Shown: piece by piece, positions 1 to 9,405 of the stretch | How the letters are laid out: each line of letters opens with the position of its first letter | Position numbering within the stretch: the stretch's first letter is position 1 | Origin: Cololabis saira | Taxonomy: Eukaryota; Chordata; Actinopteri; Beloniformes; Belonidae | Direction of reading: 5' to 3' | DNA: 64,000 bases | Assembly: GCF_033807715.1 (NCBI RefSeq) | Contig: NC_084596.1 | Location: 34,548,379 to 34,612,378 of the forward strand | Made by a program: the position numbers and the translations under genes | The notes under the pieces: generated by a model | What the model saw: only the letters and a program-made list of their open reading frames with translations | Told to the model about the DNA's origin: nothing | The model's database searches: none

Positions 1-1280
1 TAAAAGAAAAACCTGGAGGCATATTTACAAGTAATCAGAGTAAAGATGAAGAATCTGGAGAACTATTTTTGGAGGTGGAGGTCCAGTGGTGTCTATGCAA
101 CAGCTGGCACATCTAGGCAGGAAACACCAACGCTGAAGGTGTTTCCAGGTCTTAGAGCAACATCTGTTCCCATCCAGACGATGGCTCAGTCTGGGAAGGT
201 CTTGCATATTTCCACCAAATACGCACATTTAAAAAAATAAGTTTCTTTCTTGGAAACATATAAGTTTATAAAGTCAGAGTTTTAATAATTGATAAAGTCA
301 GTACATTTGTTTTTAAATCAAACTTTCAAGTTTATTAAGTTATAATTTCTATGTTTTTCTCTTCTAAATGTTAATGTTATAAAGTGTTTTCTTTCTTGCA
401 AATTAGGAAAGTCTTAACATTTTGAACTTTTCTCTTCTCTCGTGAATTAATTACATCACAGAGGTGAAATTCTAGGGTTTTTGAAAATGATTTAGTTTAA
501 AAAAAAAAAGTGTTAATGAGTTCTTATTTTATTTTCTAATTTCATTTTATTCTTTAGGTTGCTCGCGTAGCTAATCCCTGCTAAGTTCATTTTAATTAGA
601 TTGACTTAATGAGCTCAAATTGAATTTTAACTTCAGAGGCACAAACTGGTCTAGTTTCTTTTGAAAGTGTAACAGATTATATTTTCTTCTTCTTTCAAGT
701 CTGCTGAAATGTGAAAAATATGAGCTTTCCCTGATGAGCCTACTAGAGTTCGGAGAGGAAAAACATCCTTTTTCTTGGTTTTCCTCCTCCGTGTTTTCCT
801 CTAACTTAAAAGCACCTTCCTCGTCATTAACCAAGTTCAAACCAGTCTGCTAATTTTTTTGAGTGAAAAACTGAAAAAACCCTTCAAAAGACGACACGGT
901 AAGATGGAAAACCTGGTCTGGTCCCGTCATGGACCTCAGCCACACCAAACAACTGCACACAGGATGACCTTGGACAAGGTGAGACTTTCACTGTGCACCC
1001 TGAACTGGAAGACATCATGAGATGTCGGTCGCGATTCCAGAGATTTGCCAGGCTTTTCTGAAACCCGGCCCTTTCAATCTGATGTCTGACATTTGACTGA
1101 TGTCTGCAGAGATACTACACTGGCGTTCTTTAACCCTTCCCCTGGATGTTTAGATGTTGCTCAGGTGCTTTGAATTTGAGCAAAATCTAACACGTGCAGG
1201 ACAGAGATTCCAGGACAGTGGCGGGTCTGACAACCGTAACTCCTGAATGGTCATGACTCTTTGCTCCTTGGTTAAACTTA
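1..1280. other. Non-genic left edge, possible degenerate repeat
   Basis: I see no convincing exon here. The + strand at about 74-225 encodes a short stretch containing SSGVYATAGTS that faintly resembles degraded Tc1/mariner-type repeat sequence known from fish, but reading frames are broken and this is weak. The remainder is AT-rich with homopolymer runs and no splice-site-bounded open frame that looks protein-like. Confidence 0.3.
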
Positions 1281-1860
1281 GGCCACGTTTACACATAGCC
1301 CGGTATATAGAAAAACGGATATTTCCCCCTCTACATTTTGACAAAATACCATCATTTACATGAACCCACATAAATATCCTGTTAAGGGGTGCTATGAGCA
1401 GCCAAACCTACAGGGGGCAGTGTAACAAAAAGCATAAAGTCATGCTAGCCAATCGGAATCCTGGAAAAAAAACATCAACAAATGACACGAGTAACTGCCA
1501 GTTACTTCTAAGACGGAATGAGAGTCTTTCGTTTGGAGTGACAGAGAAGTGGAGTTACTTTTAAGTGCGACTTTAGAATATAAAACAGGTAAAATACAAG
1601 AAAATATTGACGGTGGCCAAACAAATTGTAAACACAGGTGGCACACATGACGCTGGTGACGTTTCTGTCGCATAATGTGACGTTCTGAAGCCTAAATGTC
1701 AGTTTCCCTCCGTTTCATCAAACGTGTCGGAGTTTATGCAAATCTCTACTTTGGCCGGAGTTTTCAGAAATGATCGTTTTTGGTGACTTTGAGCTTCGTT
1801 TTCGTGTAAACAAACGGCCAAAAACGCATGAAAACACCATCGTTTTTGCTACGTGTAAAG
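1281..1860 (-). mobile_element. Non-autonomous TIR element (GTTTACAC family), truncated copy
   Basis: The left end reads GGCCACGTTTACAC and the interior is clearly homologous to the complete copy at 11460-12204 in the opposite orientation. Shared landmarks are a block around CAGGGGGCAGTGTAAC and a block around GGAGTGACAGAGAAGTGGAG. The far end breaks off at about 1860, where another repeat (the hairpin element at 1858-2311) abuts it. No open reading frame is present, so this is a MITE-like passenger. Confidence 0.6.
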
Positions 1861-2311
1861 CTTGAGTTATGGTTCTGCGTCAAAACGACACCGTGCCTAC
1901 GGCGTGTGGTCTGCATCGACGCGGACCACACGCCGTCACTGACGCCTTCACTGACGTGCATCTCCCGAAAATTGTAACTACGCGTCGAGGCGACGCAGAC
2001 CAAACGCAGACGAGAGGGCTGTGATTGGTTCGCTTGGAAGCAACGCATTTCCGGTTTCCGGTGAACTTTCAGCGCTCTTTTCTTCATGTATGTGTGGTTT
2101 TTTTTGTTTTGTTTTTTTGCACAATAGTTGTTCTGTGACCAGAAAAAGTCGGATAAACCATTCAGGAAAAGATCGCAAATTAGCGGTCGCGGGGGGGGGG
2201 TACTGCACCGCGGAGAAATGGAGTGACGGAGAAGTCCGAAGGGTTCACGACGGCGTCACGGTGATGCCGTGTGCTCTGCGTTGGTTTGATGCAGAACCAT
2301 AATTCAGGCTT
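1858..2311. mobile_element. Hairpin MITE family B, long divergent copy
   Basis: Both ends carry the inverted terminal motif of a family present six times in this window: TTATGGTTCTGCGTC on the left and GCAGAACCATAATTCAGGCTT on the right (split as GCAGAACCATAATTC plus AGGCTT). Unlike the roughly 120-bp copies, this one holds an internal segment of about 250 bp with a T-rich run and a run of ten G. The terminal arms contain CpG-rich GACGC/GCGTC motifs that base-pair across the element. Confidence 0.6.
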
Positions 2312-2650
2312 AACTCCCACGCTGACGATGGGCCACAAAGATCAGGTTAAGGACAACAGCGTACTAAGGCAGAGCACATTCCTCACTGGTGCTTGTGTCC
2401 AGGTAAAAAGGCTCAACATATGCAGATGACAGGGGGCCCAAACGCAACCTTGCCCAAGGCCCCCACAAAGATGGACACGCCCCTGGTCCCCCTGGAATCC
2501 CCACAGAGACAAACACGCAGGTAAATCCACCTGAGAGGCCTTTAGGTAAGTGGGCGTCACCTGTTCTCGCGTTATCTGACGTAATTTGAGCCCAGAAAAA
2601 GGTATTCTCAGCAGAAACCACGTGATCTGAGCCTGCAGCCGCGCTGCCTT
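2312..2650. other. No recognised feature
   Basis: This spacer between two hairpin MITEs holds short accidental open frames on the - strand but no splice-bounded exon, repeat ends or RNA gene that I can recognise. Confidence 0.4.
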
Positions 2651-2769
2651 AAGCCTGGTTTATGGTTCTGCGTTAAATCGACGCAGAACCTACGGCGTAG
2701 GGTACGCGGCGACGCGCACCGTACGGTGTGCGTCGCTGCGTACCCTACGCGGAAGCATAAACCAGCCTT
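2651..2769. mobile_element. Hairpin MITE family B copy
   Basis: A 119-bp near-palindrome starting AAGCCTGGTTTATGG and ending ATAAACCAGCCTT. The centre is a GC-rich pair of arms, ACGGCGTAGGGTACGCGGCG and its near complement. The whole element can fold into one long hairpin. No coding capacity. Confidence 0.75.
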
Positions 2770-2779
2770 TACATCACGC

Positions 2780-3180
2780 TGCGGCCCAGGGGTCAACAGG
2801 ACCCGCAGGGGGCCGCTACCGGGGAGTCCGGCGGCCCCCGCCGGGTCCCGCGGACCACACCCCCGCCGGGTCACCCTGAAGGTGTCCCGGGCCGGCTCGG
2901 CTCGTCTCAGGGTCGGGGTTAGCCCGCTAGCTCTACTGCCCTCTACTCACCAGCCTGGTCGGAGCCACGGGGGGACGCAGCAGCCGGAACAAGCCGCGGC
3001 ACGCCGCCGGCAGCCGCAGGTACCGGTGAGCCATGGAGCCGCGGGTCAGAGTCGGACCACAGGCAGCAGAACGGAGCACTGGAGTCAACACGGACCGAGT
3101 CAAGCTGAACTGTTCCGTAACCACACCACTGACATGTTTACGTCACACCTCTTCTTCTCGTACTGACGCTGCTGCAGCGG
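2780..3180. promoter_or_regulatory. CpG-rich block, candidate promoter
   Basis: A sharp rise in G+C and CpG content against AT-rich surroundings, with many CCGCCGG and CCGG motifs. CpG-rich blocks in fish genomes usually mark promoters. It overlaps the candidate - strand first exon at 3034-2951. Part of the CpG richness may come from the neighbouring hairpin MITE. Confidence 0.35.
2951..3034 (-). CDS. Possible first exon with Arg-rich leader, gene unknown
   Basis: In a CpG-rich block (about 2780-3180) an ATG at 3034 opens 28 codons and runs into a canonical donor CTG|GTGAGT at 2951/2950. The peptide begins MAHRYLRLPAACRGLF and continues with RLLRPPVAPTRL. It has six arginines, no acidic residue and an amphipathic look typical of a mitochondrial presequence. 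Later exons would lie to the left, probably beyond the window. I do not recognise the protein. It may also be chance coding in a GC-rich block, since an in-frame ATG lies further upstream and no second exon is visible. Confidence 0.3.
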
Positions 3181-3233
3181 CGGCGCCACAGCGGCCCTTG
3201 CTGGCACAACCGAGCACACCACTTTCCTTACAT

Positions 3234-3464
3234 CAGGGGTCACAAATCCTGGTCCTCGAGGCTCGAGGGCCGGTGTCCTGCATGTTTTAGATGTTTCCCT
3301 ACTTCCTCACACCTGATTCTAATTAGTGGTGATCATTAGCTTGTCATAAAGGTCTGGGCAGTTCTGTTGTTGAAACAGCTACTTTTATCACAGCGTGCTG
3401 AAGCAGGGAAACATGTAAAACATGCTGGATAGGGGCTCTCGAGGACCAGGATTGGGCACCCCTG
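3234..3464. mobile_element. Short hAT-like MITE (CAGGGGT ends)
   Basis: A 231-bp element beginning CAGGGGTCACAAATCCTGG and ending ATTGGGCACCCCTG. Its subterminal inverted arms contain CTGGTCCTCGAG and CTCGAGGACCAG, and the inner arms hold CATGTTTTAGATGTTTCCCT and its complement. The same family recurs at 15771-15994 (with a clean 8-bp target duplication) and in pieces at 3465-4410 and about 54040-54115. Confidence 0.65.
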
Positions 3465-4410
3465 CTTTAGAGTTTTCTCTGCTTTAACACACCTGATTCT
3501 AATTAATCATCGTCATCAGCTTGTCATTGAGGTCTCCACAATTCTCTTAACGACACAGTCACTTTTATCACGGTGCAATCAGGGCTGGGCGATATATCGA
3601 GATTTTAATATATCGATATATTTTCAAACGTGATATGGTACGAGACAATATCGTTTATATCGATATAGCTTATTTTGTGACAAATTGTCTGTACATCAAC
3701 GCTGACCCCTCACGCTGGCAAAAAAAGTACCTTTGTGTGCTGAAACCTGACAGTGCTGACAGGTTAGTTTTCCTGGCACAAAATCTGTAAAATGTACAGT
3801 AGTTGACTTGTTGTAATTATTTTAAATTTGCTCAAAGAGATGCAATGTCTGTTTACATGTTTTATTTGAGATTTGCACAAATGTTTTGTTATTTGCACAA
3901 CTGTCAACCTCAGTGGAAAACTCTGTTACTAGACATTGTATTAATTGCACAGTGTATTTTAATTTAATTGTTATGCAGGAAAGGGATATTTTTTTTATTT
4001 TATTCAAGAAGCATTTTTATTTTATATATGCACGCAGTTTATTTTTATTTCACTTGTTTTATACATTTTGATATTGTGCAGACCTCTGTTAATAAAGGTA
4101 CCTGTGTGACATTTGACACGTGGCTTTGTATTAAAACTGAATGTTTTTTTTAAGGGTTTGCCTCAGAAAAAATGAAACTAACAGAGATGCTATGCTATAA
4201 TGCTTTGGGGGAAACCCCAATTATGTCACAGAAAAAATATCGATATATATCGAGTATCGCCATTCAGCTAGAAAATATCGAGATATATCTCGATATTTTA
4301 GTCATATATGACTTTTGGTCCATATCGCCCAGCCCTAGGTGCAATGAAGCAGCGAAACATGTAAAACATGCAGGACACCGGCCCTCGAGGACCAGGATTG
4401 GTGACCCCTG
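3465..4410. mobile_element. Second CAGGGGT MITE copy, split by another hAT element
   Basis: The sequence on both sides of 3580-4337 (3465-3579 and 4338-4410) makes one partial copy of the same MITE as 3234-3464, ending GGTGACCCCTG. Its left terminus is missing, so it joins directly to the first copy. The interruption is the hAT element described separately. Confidence 0.6.
3580..4337. mobile_element. hAT-type MITE (CAGGGCTGGGCGATAT ends), complete
   Basis: The left end is CAGGGCTGGGCGATAT and the right end ATATCGCCCAGCCCTA. The element is flanked by a perfect 8-bp target duplication GGTGCAAT (3572-3579 and 4338-4345), which is the hAT signature. Subterminal regions are dense in ATCGATAT and ATATCGAGATAT palindromes. 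The interior has no transposase frame. It inserted into the older CAGGGGT MITE, so it is the younger element. Confidence 0.85.
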
Positions 4411-4513
4411 CTTTGCATGAACTTTACAAATACTTTACAAACAAAACGAGGCACATTTTACATTCTAGAAAAATATACATTACAAAAAAGAACACTGAAA
4501 CCTACAGAAGATT

Positions 4514-4920
4514 ATTAGGGCCAGGCAGGAGAAAAATAAAAATAATATTTCAGAGGAGGAAGATTTTTTTTTCATTATTATTATTATTATTATTATGCAA
4601 AGTCGAAATGTCGAGAAAAAAGTCAAAATTTCGTGAATAAAGTTGAAATGTTGAGAAAAAGGGCGAAATTTCGACTTTATTCACGAAATTTCGACTTTAT
4701 TCTTGAAATTGTATTTCAACATTAATCTTGACATTTCAACTTTTTTCTCAAAATTGTATTTCAACATTAATCTCATATTTCGACTTTTTTCTCGAAATTG
4801 TACTTCAACATTAATCTCGACATTTTGACTTTTTTCTCGGCATTTCGACTTTTTTTATCGAAGTGCATAATACAAAAAATCTTCCACTCTCAAATATTTT
4901 TTCTCCTGGATGGCCCTAAT
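4514..4920. mobile_element. Inverted-repeat element with TCGACATTTCGAC satellite core
   Basis: The outer arms are ATTAGGGCCAGGCAGGAG on the left and CTCCTGGATGGCCCTAAT on the right. Inside them, GAGGAAGATTTTTT and AAAAATCTTCC form inner arms. The core is made of short motifs such as GAAATGTCGAGAAAAAAGTC and their complements. The same core expands enormously inside the hAT elements at 44553-46044 and 49011-49606, but those have different ends, so this is either another carrier or an ancient rearrangement. Confidence 0.55.
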
Positions 4921-5453
4921 ACTCTTTAGTGAGTCACAGAACAAGAAAATAAAAAATGAATAGCATAAAAAAAAATAAAAAATAAAACAAACACACACAG
5001 AGTTTCTATGAGTTCATGGGCTTGTTCTAGTTCTGCCTGTGGAGCCTGGTTAAAAAAGAAAAGTACAAAGGCTTGAAATTTTGTGCAACTTGTGCTTAAT
5101 TATTTTTTTTATTTATTAAAGTACTTGAATTTACTTTCAATTTAAGCTTATTTTAATTTAAGCTATTTTTTATTTTTTATTAATTTTAATTTATTTTATT
5201 ATTTTATTGATTTAATTTGCCTGAAGATGATTATTTTGTACTTTTGTCTGTTTGAATGGTTGTGTTAAAAAAATAAATCAGACTTTACTCAACAGTTACT
5301 CAGTACTTGAGTAGTTTTTTCACCAAGTACTTTTTCACTTTTACTCAAGTAATTATTTTTATGACTACTTTTTACTTCTACTTGAGTCATATTATTCTGA
5401 AGTAACAGTACTTTTACTTGAGTACAATTTTTGGCTACTCTACCCACCTCTGG
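4921..5453. mobile_element. AT-rich spacer and right end of a fish MITE
   Basis: The segment from about 5276 contains repeated ACTTGAGTA/TACTCAAGT motifs and ends in GCTACTCTACCCACCTCTG. This is the recognisable terminus of a widespread fish hAT-like repeat whose other end I do not find. The part before it (4921-5275) is plain AT-rich sequence with a CACACACAG run and no gene. Confidence 0.45.
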
Positions 5454-5529
5454 TCAAAATGCAGTTGTAGATATCTGCAATGATAATTCCGGCTAGTCAA
5501 ACATGTTAAACAGGCTTTCCATAGGTCCT

Positions 5530-5900
5530 GCAGTTTCCCTCCCGGGCCGCCGGGCGGCGCTGCCGGGCCCGCAGCCCCGAGCCGGGTTCAGGATGGAGGA
5601 GTGAAGGCTGACCGCGGACTGGTTCCCGGTGGACGGTGCTGTCAGCGGCCTCAGCTGTTTCTCGGAGCGGAGCTGCGGGTCTTTCTGAGCGATGAGGTGA
5701 GCGGACCTGCCGCTGCTGGGCCGAGCAGGGCTGGGCCGGGCTGGACCCGGGACAGCGGCGTGGCGGTGCCGTGTCTGCCCCTGCGGGAGCTAGGTGCTAA
5801 CAGGGTTACAGCTGACAGGGAGCCGGGGACCGGGGTGGAGCTGCTGCTGCAGGGACAGGACCGGGGCCAGACCGGGGGGTCAGTCCCCCGGTCTGGTGCA
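5530..5900 (+). promoter_or_regulatory. CpG-rich block, candidate fastk promoter and 5' exon
   Basis: A GC- and CpG-rich block upstream of fastk that contains a good + strand donor, GATGAG|GTGAGC at 5696/5697. The first fastk coding exon has a strong acceptor at 9363 (a pyrimidine tract ending TTTCTCCAG). A non-coding exon ending at 5696 and spliced to 9364 would therefore give a conventional 5' UTR with a 3.7-kb first intron. If so, ATGs in the exon (near 5593 and 5692) are short upstream frames. The link is inference from sites and position only. Confidence 0.35.
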
Positions 5901-5920
5901 GCGGTTAAAGCCGGAGAAAG

Positions 5921-6037
5921 ACTCAGTTATGCTTCTGCGTTACACCGACGCAGAGCCTACGGCGTAGGGTACGCGGCGACGCGTACTTTACGCCGTAAGC
6001 TCTGCGTCGATGTAACGCGGGACCATATATCAGCCTT
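5921..6037. mobile_element. Hairpin MITE family B copy
   Basis: A 117-bp near-palindrome from CAGTTATGCTTCTGCGTTAC to CGCGGGACCATATATCAG, with the family core CTACGGCGTAGGGTACGCGG. It abuts the CpG-rich block and adds to its CpG content. Confidence 0.7.
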
Positions 6038-6180
6038 AACGGGGTCTCCGATGACGACACCGGGGATGTCACTCTCACTATGACGTCATCGGGTTAAAGG
6101 ACGTCGGAATGGGCTGACAGGTGATCGATCTGTCTGACTGCTCTTTCAGAGGCAAAGCCACTAATTCAAGACTATGTTGG

Positions 6181-6276
6181 TAATATAAATAGATAAAGAT
6201 ACATTATTATTTGCTATAGGCCTATGCTGCAGGGGAGCACCGACATGATCCATGCTGTTTATGATGATCCACTATG
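6181..6276 (+). repeat. Left copy of a 96-bp target duplication flanking an L2 LINE
   Basis: This 96-bp block (TAATATAAATAGATAAAG through GATGATCCACTATG) recurs at 7165-7260 with five mismatches by my count and no length difference. The two copies exactly bracket the truncated L2 element, so they are best read as an unusually long target-site duplication. The duplicated sequence is itself part of an older LINE 3' tail (see 7261-7655). Confidence 0.75.
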
Positions 6277-7164
6277 GACCTAAAAATGAAAGGGAAAAGA
6301 TCAGTGCTCACCTTGGCTCCATGTCATTGACAGCTACAAATCAAGCCAGAAATCTGGGTGTACCGGTAATTATTGACTCAGACCTGAACTTCAACAGCCA
6401 TCTAAAGTTTATCACTAAATCTGCCTATTACCACCCAAAAAAACATTGCTAGAATTAAGGGGATTCAGTCTAAACAAGACATGGAAAAACTTATCCATGC
6501 ATTCATTTTCAGTAGGTTGGATTATTGCAATGGCATCTTTACAGGCCTTTACAAGAAATCTATCAGGCAGCTGCAGCTGATCCAGAACGCAGCCAGAGTC
6601 CTTACAAACACCAGGAAACTGGACCACATTACACCGGTCATGAAATCACTACACTGGCTTCCAGTGAGTCAAAAGATAGAGTTTAAAATCTTACTGCTGG
6701 TCTACAAAGCACTGAATGGTCTTGGACCAGAATACATGGTTGATCTGTTAGTTCCCTATGAAGCTCCCAGACCCCTTAGGTCTTCTGGATCTGGTTTGTT
6801 GTTTGTCCCAAGAACCAGAACCAAGCAAGGTGAGGCAGCGTTCAGTTATTCTGCTCCTCACCGGTGGAACAAACTTCCTGTAGACCTGAGGTCTGCTCCA
6901 ACTGTAGATCCTTTAAATCAGGCCTAAAAACATTACTGTTTACTGAAGCTAATCTTAAATTAAATACCTGCTGTATTCTACTGCCCTTACTTTTAACAGC
7001 TTGTGCTTTATTATTTTACTTCTTTTCTTATCATCTTATTCTTAATTTTTTCAATCTTATTTGTTATTTACTGTCTAATTATGTCTTGCCGCTTTTAATG
7101 TCAATGTAAAGCACTTTGAATTACCTTGTGTTGAATTGTGCTATATAAATAAATTTGCCTTGCC
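6277..7164 (+). pseudogene. 5'-truncated L2/CR1-like LINE, end of reverse transcriptase ORF
   Basis: The frame from 6277 and mainly 6481-6927 encodes the C-terminal part of a non-LTR retrotransposon polyprotein. Signature strings are FSRLDYCNGIFTGL, LQLIQNAARVLTNTRK, ITPVMKSLHWLPV and PHRWNKLPVDLRSAP, all typical of fish L2-clade elements. The frame breaks near 6445 (the LINE protein shifts frame between ITKSAYYH and MEKLIHAF). The catalytic palm and endonuclease are missing, so it cannot move by itself. The 3' end reads TGCTATATAAATAAATTTGC with a TTGCC repeat, the usual L2 tail. It lies upstream of fastk, or inside its first intron if the 5' exon call is right. Confidence 0.85.
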
Positions 7165-7260
7165 TAATATAAATAGATAAATATACATTATTATTTCCTA
7201 TAGGCCTATGCTGCAGGGGAGCCCCGACATGATCCATGCTTTTTATAATGATCCACTATG
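7165..7260 (+). repeat. Right copy of the 96-bp duplication
   Basis: Partner of 6181-6276, directly following the TTGCC tail of the LINE. See that entry. Confidence 0.75.
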
Positions 7261-7655
7261 AAATCCCCCCCTCCTCTCTGACCACCTCAGTGTCTGCTGT
7301 CTGCATCTGTTTATACAGTCATCCCTGTACTGCACCAGTTAGCCATGGTGACTGTGTCTCTCCTTTCTCTGTTCTTCATTCTCTCTTTTCCTGATCAGTC
7401 CAGCTGGTCTTCAGCAGGAGGGTCCCCCCTTATGATCCAGGTCCTGGTCCAGGTTTCTTCCCTCCTAAAGGGGAGTTTTTCTTGCCACTGTTTGGCTTAA
7501 AGTTTTTCTCCCACTAGGGGAGTTTTTACCTGCCATTGTTTATGTTATGTTAGTGTAATCATTGCTCGGTGGTTTATGTTCTGGGTCTCTGGAAAGATCT
7601 GGAGACAACTTCTGTTGTAATAGACGCCATATAAATAAAATTGAATTGAATTATG
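7261..7655 (+). mobile_element. 3' tail of an older non-LTR element
   Basis: This stretch reads as the 3' untranslated end of a common fish LINE/SINE tail. It has GGGGAGTTTTTCTTGCCACTG, GTTTGGCTTAA, a GGTCTCTGGAAAG block and the terminal CATATAAATAAAATTGAATT. Together with 6181-6276 it forms one element that the L2 copy split. A reverse-oriented relative lies at 8311-8740. Confidence 0.65.
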
Positions 7656-8310
7656 TATCAAAACGTTGTAGTTTTTGAGCCATTGGTGGTGTTAATTTCC
7701 ACCTAATGATTGTTTTGTGTAGCCTGATAGATCAGATTCATATCTAGAGAGATTTGGGTCTGAAAACCATCCAGTTTCTCCCCAACTAACGGTTGCTTCT
7801 CAAACTCTTTGCTAGCAGTTTGTTAGCACTTACGACCCTTCAGATTAGTGAACAAGGCGATGCATTCAGAGAAACGAGTCAACAGGAAAGTGAGTTGTGT
7901 AGAAACTTTTAACGTAGCCTGTCTACCTAATACATCTACCTTTCAAAGGAATTATTTGAGTACTATCTTATGTTCAATTTTTAAACAGCCTAATCTTTAA
8001 CTATTGATGCCAAAGCCGGTTCAAATGGCCACTAATCCTCAACTGCAGCATCTACACTGTTTACTTTCAGATTATGTATAGCTCTGTCATCATTGTGTTA
8101 ACCCCGCCCAGAGACTCTCTCCACAATGATAGGCTGATTTTATTGGGTCTCCAAGACTATTGGGCGTATTTAAAGAGCTCCAATGAAATTTGTCAGCGGT
8201 ACATGTAGATTTCTAGGCTACCTGCTGTGGTGTTTCTGTTCAAAACTCTTGATCTGTTTGTTGAAACACACAGTGATCACCAGAAAGATTTTAGCTGCTC
8301 ATTGTAGCTG
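7656..8310. other. No recognised feature
   Basis: Unique-looking sequence with no exon-like open frame and no repeat ends that I can identify. Confidence 0.4.
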
Positions 8311-8740
8311 TTAATTCAATTCAATTTCATTTATATAGTGTCTCTTACAAGAGAACTTGTCTTTAGGAACTTTCCAGACACCCAGAACATGACCCCCGAG
8401 CAATTATTTCATAAACAATGGCAGGTAAAATCTCCCCTAGTGGGAGAAAAACCTTAAGCCAAACAGTGGCAAGGAAAAACTCTGCAGGTCAGCTTGCAGC
8501 TCCTGAAGCTCTGGCCTCCAAACATGTACAGAGGAGAAAAAGAGGGGGCATGCCAGCACAACAAACTACAACAACAATGGAGCACAATTATGGTTATAAG
8601 ATACTAATTAATAACTCAGCATTGATCTGGAGGAAGAAAAGATAAGAAGAATAAGGGAGAAAGAGGGGTGATGGCCATCGCTCAGTGGATCATGTCGGTG
8701 TCCCCCTGCAGTTTAGGTCTATAGCAGCATATCCACAACG
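8311..8740 (-). mobile_element. Inverted copy of the ATTGAATTGAATT-tailed LINE 3' end
   Basis: Starts TTAATTCAATTCAATTTC (the reverse complement of the terminal ATTGAATTGAATT) and runs through CCCCTAGTGGGAGAAAAACC and GCCAAACAGTGGCAAGG. It ends in GGATCATGTCGGTGTCCCCC, complementary to the start of the + strand copy at 6230-6250. With 7261-7655 it forms a widely spaced inverted pair upstream of fastk. Confidence 0.65.
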
Positions 8741-9363
8741 AAGCTATGTTAGAGATGAGCTGCTCTAGTGAGTCAGTCTACATTGATCTCAATGCAGCTG
8801 CAACAAAAACGGTTTCAACAGCAAGCAGTTAAATAAAGGCATTGAGAGAAAAAAAACACTACAAGTGTTCAGTGTCTCAGCAGCCACTGGGTGCAACCAT
8901 AGACTGAATAAATAAAGAATAAAACACTTCTGAAGAGCGCTTTTGAGCCCCATTTTTCTTCGTACTTGAGCACAGCCATGCTGCTCAGCAAGGCGACAGG
9001 AACGTGCACACTGCATGTCAATCGAAGTTAGCTTTGCGCCCTGCTCCTTTAGCCGAACCCCGCCAAGATATCTGCAGAGCCGCCGTCAGACATTTTCAGC
9101 AGGATAAACCATTAAATATGTTGACGTCAAGCTCCAAAATTATGCGTTTATCTCTGAGCCTCTCAGACAGGAGCATGCAGTAACAGGCGCGGTTACAATA
9201 CTCAAGCGCGGTTGTAACTGGATAACGTCTGAAGTGATGTGTATTTGTCAACTGCCTGTTGATTCTATTGGCTGTTGACAGCTGTCAATCATCCAGACCT
9301 GTCAAGCTGTTCCCGAGATGCAGTATGTCCTTGTACAAACGCTGTCTCCCTCCGTTTCTCCAG
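8741..9363. other. fastk upstream region with a repeat fragment
   Basis: About 8930-9130 (AGCACAGCCATGCTGCTCAG and a CCGAACCCCGCC block) resembles 60075-60230 in the ubtf upstream region, so it is a dispersed repeat fragment. A reversed CCAAT box (ATTGGCTG) lies near 9268. The segment ends in a strong polypyrimidine tract and acceptor, CTCCCTCCGTTTCTCCAG at 9346-9363. The next base therefore probably starts an internal exon rather than a transcription start. Confidence 0.45.
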
Positions 9364-9405
9364 GAGTGGTGTGCTGTTGCCTCGAGGTGGTCTGGCTCCT
9401 GGACT

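Noticed and set aside
5601..6083. 160-residue + strand frame in the 5.6-kb GC-rich block as a protein
   Set aside because: The frame runs across a hairpin MITE and has no conserved motif; the donor at 5696 suggests a non-coding 5' exon instead.
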